This document shows positions 61,119 to 64,000 of a DNA stretch of 64,000 nt, piece by piece (the first letter of the stretch is position 1; each line of letters begins with the position of its first letter). Origin of the DNA: Streptomyces sp. NBC_00247. GTDB taxonomy: Bacteria > Actinomycetota > Actinomycetes > Streptomycetales > Streptomycetaceae. The stretch spans positions 3,423,001-3,487,000 of the forward strand of contig NZ_CP108093.1 of assembly GCF_036188265.1 (NCBI RefSeq), given 5' to 3'. The translations under genes were made by a program, and so were the position numbers. The notes under the pieces were generated by a model, which saw only the letters and a program-made list of their open reading frames with translations, was not told the DNA's origin and made no database searches.

Positions 61119-62885
61119 ATGGCAGAGCGGCAGGGGCACCGGCAGGGCGCGGCGGACCGCGGGGAGGTGAGCCGGAGCGCCTGGGACCAGGAATCGCTCG
61201 AAGCGGCCACCCGGGCCGCCCGCGATCTGCAAGGGCTCTCCCCCGAGCTCACCGCCCGAGTGCCGCAACTGCTGGAAGCCATGCGCTCGGTCGGTACGGG
61301 CCTGGAACTGCACTCCACGCTCGACCGCATCTGCGAGACCGCCGCCGAACTGGCCCACGCCCGGTACGCCGCGATCGGTGTCGTGGACGAGTCCGCCGAA
61401 GGGCTCCTCGACTTCGTCACCCACGGCATGTCGGCCGAGGAGGCGCGCGCGATCGGACGCCCTCCCAGCGGCCACGAAGGGCTCCTCGGGGCGCTCATCC
61501 ACGACCCGGCTCCGGTGATGCTGACCGACCTGACCGCCGACCCGCGCTACGCCGGGTTCCCCGCGGGGCATCCCCCGATGCGCACCTTCCTGGGCGTCCC
61601 CATCAGCGTCCAGGGGCAGATCTTCGGCAATCTGTACCTCGCCGAGAAACACCACGGCGGTGAGTTCAACGAGTACGACCTGCACATGGTCCGGGTGCTC
61701 GCCACGGAGGCGGGCATCGCCATCGGCAACGCCCGCCTCTACGAGGCGGCCCGTCAGCGCGAGCGGTGGATCGACGGATCGGTCGCGGTCACCACGGCGT
61801 TGCTCGCGGGCGGGGACGCGGACGACGCTCTGAGCGTCGTCGCCGAGCAGGCCCGCAGGCTGGCCGGCTCGGCCGCCGGTGCCGTTCTGCTGCCGGTGGG
61901 AGAGGACGGGGCGGACGGGCTGGAAGTCGTCGCGGTCGCCTCCGACGATCCCTCCACCTCGCTGGGCGTGATCATCGGGCCGGAGAGCCCGGTGGTGTCC
62001 GCGCTGCTGGCCGGGGAGCCCGTGTTCATCGACGACGCCGCGACCGACCCGCGCCTGATCAGCCGCGCGTCCGAGCGGTACGGCCCGAACATGCTGCTGC
62101 CGATGCGCAGCGACGGCCGGATGCTCGGGGCGCTGTCCATGCCCCGGGCGCAGGGGCAGCGCCCGTTCAGCGCGGCGGAACGCACCCTCGGGGTGCAGTT
62201 CGCGGCACAGGCGGCGCTGGCGCTGATGATGGCGGAGGCGCAGCGCGACCGGGAGCGGCTCGCGGTGTACGAGGACCGCGACCGGATCGCCCGGGACCTC
62301 CACGACCTGGTGATCCAGCGGCTGTTCGCCACCGGGATGATGCTGGAGAGCGCTCAGCGCCGCTCGGTGGTGCCGGAGGTGCGGGAGGGCGTCGGCCGGG
62401 CCGTGGACGAGCTGGACATCACCATCCAGGAGATCCGCACCGCCATCTTCGCCCTCCAGCAGGAGCCCGCCGAGGCGCCGTCCGGGCTGCGGGTCCGAGT
62501 GCTGCGCGAGGTCAACATGGCGTCGGTGCCCCTCGGCTTCACGCCCTCGCACCGCTTTCTGGGGGCGATCGACACCCTGGTGGGCGAGCTCACCGGGAAG
62601 AACCTGATCGCGGCCCTGCGCGAGGCCCTCTCCAACGCCTTCCGGCACGCCCACGCCTCGCGGATCGAGGTGGTCGTCGACGCCACGGCCACCCTGCCGG
62701 ACGGGCGGGACGCCGTCCGGCTGACGGTCTCGGACGACGGAGTCGGTATCCCGGAGGGCGGCCGCCGGAGCGGTCTGCGCAACCTGGCCCGCAGGGCTGA
62801 GTCGCTGGGCGGGGCGAGCTGGTTCGGCCCGGGGCTCGGGGAGGACGGCGGCGGTACGTCGGTGGTCTGGGAGGCGCCGCTCTGA
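61119..62885 (+). CDS. Two-GAF orphan sensor histidine kinase (DevS/DosS-like)
   Basis: 588 aa from ATG 61119. Two GAF-type domains: about 60-200 (AAELAHARYAAIGVVDESAEGLLDFVTHGMS, MLTDLTADPRYAGFPAGHPPMRTFLGVPISVQGQIFGNLYLAEK) and about 215-375. The phospho-acceptor His395 is in IARDLHDLVIQRLF (HisKA_3), followed by the HATPase NALSNAFRHAHASRIEV, DDGVGIPEGGRRSGLRNLARRAE. This is the architecture of mycobacterial DevS/DosS redox and gas sensors. No adjacent response regulator, so its partner lies elsewhere. The place after cydABCD fits a respiratory or redox sensing role (inference). Confidence 0.85.
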   Translation: MAERQGHRQGAADRGEVSRSAWDQESLEAATRAARDLQGLSPELTARVPQLLEAMRSVGTGLELHSTLDRICETAAELAHARYAAIGVVDESAEGLLDFVTHGMSAEEARAIGRPPSGHEGLLGALIHDPAPVMLTDLTADPRYAGFPAGHPPMRTFLGVPISVQGQIFGNLYLAEKHHGGEFNEYDLHMVRVLATEAGIAIGNARLYEAARQRERWIDGSVAVTTALLAGGDADDALSVVAEQARRLAGSAAGAVLLPVGEDGADGLEVVAVASDDPSTSLGVIIGPESPVVSALLAGEPVFIDDAATDPRLISRASERYGPNMLLPMRSDGRMLGALSMPRAQGQRPFSAAERTLGVQFAAQAALALMMAEAQRDRERLAVYEDRDRIARDLHDLVIQRLFATGMMLESAQRRSVVPEVREGVGRAVDELDITIQEIRTAIFALQQEPAEAPSGLRVRVLREVNMASVPLGFTPSHRFLGAIDTLVGELTGKNLIAALREALSNAFRHAHASRIEVVVDATATLPDGRDAVRLTVSDDGVGIPEGGRRSGLRNLARRAESLGGASWFGPGLGEDGGGTSVVWEAPL

Positions 62886-62976
62886 GGCCCCGGTGTCCCC
62901 GGTCGTCGGTGAGGGCGTCCGGCCGGAAAGCTGTCCGGCGGGGGCGGCGCCCGGCGGGAGCGGCGGGCGCGAGCTG

Positions 62977-63822
62977 TCAGCGGGCGGCGAGGAGGCGTTC
63001 GAGGACGACCGCCACACCGTCCTCCTCGTTGGTGAGCGTCCGTCCCGACGCGGCGGACACGGCGGCCGGATGGGCGTTGGCCATCGCGTACGAGGTGCCG
63101 GCCCAGTTCAGCATCTCGACGTCGTTCGGCATGTCGCCGAAGGCGACGACCTCCTCGGGCAGCACCCCGCGCTCGGCGCAGTACTCCGCGAGCGTGCGGG
63201 CCTTGGAGACGCCCGCCCCACCGGCCTCCAGCAGCGCGGAAGGGCTGGACCGGGTGAAGGAGACCCGGTCCCCGGCGGCCTCGCGGGCCAGGGCGAGGAA
63301 GGCGTCGGGGGCGATCGCCGTGTGGTGGGCGAGTAGCTTCAGCACGGGAGCGCCCGCGCCCGGTGTCTCCTCGTCCAGCAGCTTCTCCACGGGGGCCACG
63401 GTCGCCCAGGGGTTTTTGTGGAACGGCGGGTAGAGCGGTTCGTAGTGGAGGCCGGTGGTGAACTCGACCGCGAACGTGGTGCCGGGCGCGGCGGCCCGTA
63501 CCCGGTGCACGACGTCGAGTGCTTCGGCCCGGCCGAGCGGGTGGACCCTGATCAGCCGGCCACCGGCGCTCAGGTCGACCACCGCGGCGCCGTTCGCGCA
63601 GATCGCGGTCCCGTGTTCGGGCAGGTGGGACACCACCGCGTCCATCCATCGGGGCGGGCGCCCCGTGACGAAGAGGACGTGCACGCCCGCGCGTTCGGCT
63701 GCCACGAGGGCGGCGATCGTGCGTGCCGACAACGTCTTGTCGTCGCGCAGCAGCGTGCCGTCCAGATCGGTGGCTATCAGCCGGGGCACGGCGGCAGGCG
63801 GTGCGTCGGTAGGCGTGGTCAC
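62977..63822 (-). CDS. HAD-superfamily hydrolase, Cof subfamily
   Basis: 281 aa from GTG 63822 with GGGAG 9 bases upstream; ATG 63840 is an alternative. HAD motif I DLDGTLL (ATDLDGTLLRDD), motif II VTGRPPRW, motif III Lys in SKARTLAEYCAERG and motif IV FGDMPNDVEML, with the Cof-type alpha/beta cap (about 80-190). Cof-like enzymes dephosphorylate small metabolites such as HMP-PP or sugar phosphates. It converges on the kinase gene with a GC-rich gap of about 90 bp. Confidence 0.87.
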   Translation of the reverse strand: MTTPTDAPPAAVPRLIATDLDGTLLRDDKTLSARTIAALVAAERAGVHVLFVTGRPPRWMDAVVSHLPEHGTAICANGAAVVDLSAGGRLIRVHPLGRAEALDVVHRVRAAAPGTTFAVEFTTGLHYEPLYPPFHKNPWATVAPVEKLLDEETPGAGAPVLKLLAHHTAIAPDAFLALAREAAGDRVSFTRSSPSALLEAGGAGVSKARTLAEYCAERGVLPEEVVAFGDMPNDVEMLNWAGTSYAMANAHPAAVSAASGRTLTNEEDGVAVVLERLLAAR

Positions 63823-63941
63823 CCTGCCATTCTCCCGCATTCGGTGCACGGGCGTGCAGGGGGGCGCACATATGAGTGCCACGCGCCTCTGATCAGGAAG
63901 ATAGACCTCCGGCATATGCCAACCCGCAGCCGAGCGATCTT

Positions 63942-63971
63942 GTGCGGGTGCGGGTGCGGGTGCGGGTGCGG
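63942..63971. repeat. Hexamer tandem repeat (GTGCGG)5
   Basis: Five perfect GTGCGG units, then GGTGCG... up to 63977. It lies upstream of the HAD gene at the window edge. Slippage-prone; possibly a copy-number-variable spacer. Confidence 0.85.
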
Positions 63972-64000
63972 GGTGCGCGGGGCCGGACGCGGATGGCGGG

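Overview
The window is actinobacterial and almost certainly Streptomyces. It is very GC-rich with strong third-position GC bias. It carries many exact copies of the streptomycete parS 14-mer GTTTCACGTGAAAC, SsgR/SsgA sporulation genes, and the conserved order yidC-jag-rsmG-parA-parB followed by trxA/trxB, sigM, murJ, cca, ino1, rpsF-ssb-rpsR-rplI, dnaB and cydABCD. This is the flank next to oriC on the yidC side; dnaA, dnaN and oriC lie outside the left edge. No IS element, prophage, CRISPR array, tRNA or rRNA was seen. It reads as core chromosome with a few accessory genes between 32.5 and 43.5 kb.

Layout. 0-4.9 kb: 3' end of yidC, jag/khpB, rsmG, parA, parB and a GNAT gene. 5-14.5 kb, minus strand: trxB-trxA behind a SigR-type promoter, then an envelope operon reading DUF6049 protein, MurJ lipid II flippase, pseudokinase, ECF sigma SigM, zinc-binding anti-sigma. 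14.7-19.5 kb: cca, an MFS exporter, and padR-ino1 behind a 25-bp palindromic operator. 19.9-27.1 kb: cell-wall block (class A PBP, GT87-like membrane enzyme, alanine-racemase-like protein, FemX) and a small membrane protein. 27.3-32.5 kb: rpsF-ssb-rpsR-rplI, a MATE exporter, and dnaB behind a cluster of DnaA-box-like sites. 32.8-43.5 kb: accessory regulators and enzymes (MerR/ABM pair, serine hydrolase, MarR-controlled exporter, globin-reductase, Nudix, PLP lyase, cupin). 43.9-48.5 kb: ssgR-ssgA, a YibE/F protein, and thiC with a TPP riboswitch. 48.5-53 kb: a decayed MFS gene, a two-TM protein, a phosphoesterase and a LacI regulator. 53.2-63.8 kb: a HisC-like aminotransferase, Rex-operator-controlled cydA-cydB-cydCD, an orphan two-GAF histidine kinase, and a HAD phosphatase.

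The strongest structural signal not explained by gene annotation is the parS layout. There are eleven exact sites. Six lie in four gaps between convergent genes, and there parS often sits at or beside the apex of a much longer hairpin; the extreme case is a 58-bp perfect palindrome at 35012-35069. Two more sites are translated in frame inside parA and the anti-sigma gene as the peptide VSRET, and one spans the ribosome binding site and start codon of cydCD. The segrosome loading sites are therefore physically merged with terminators and coding sequence.
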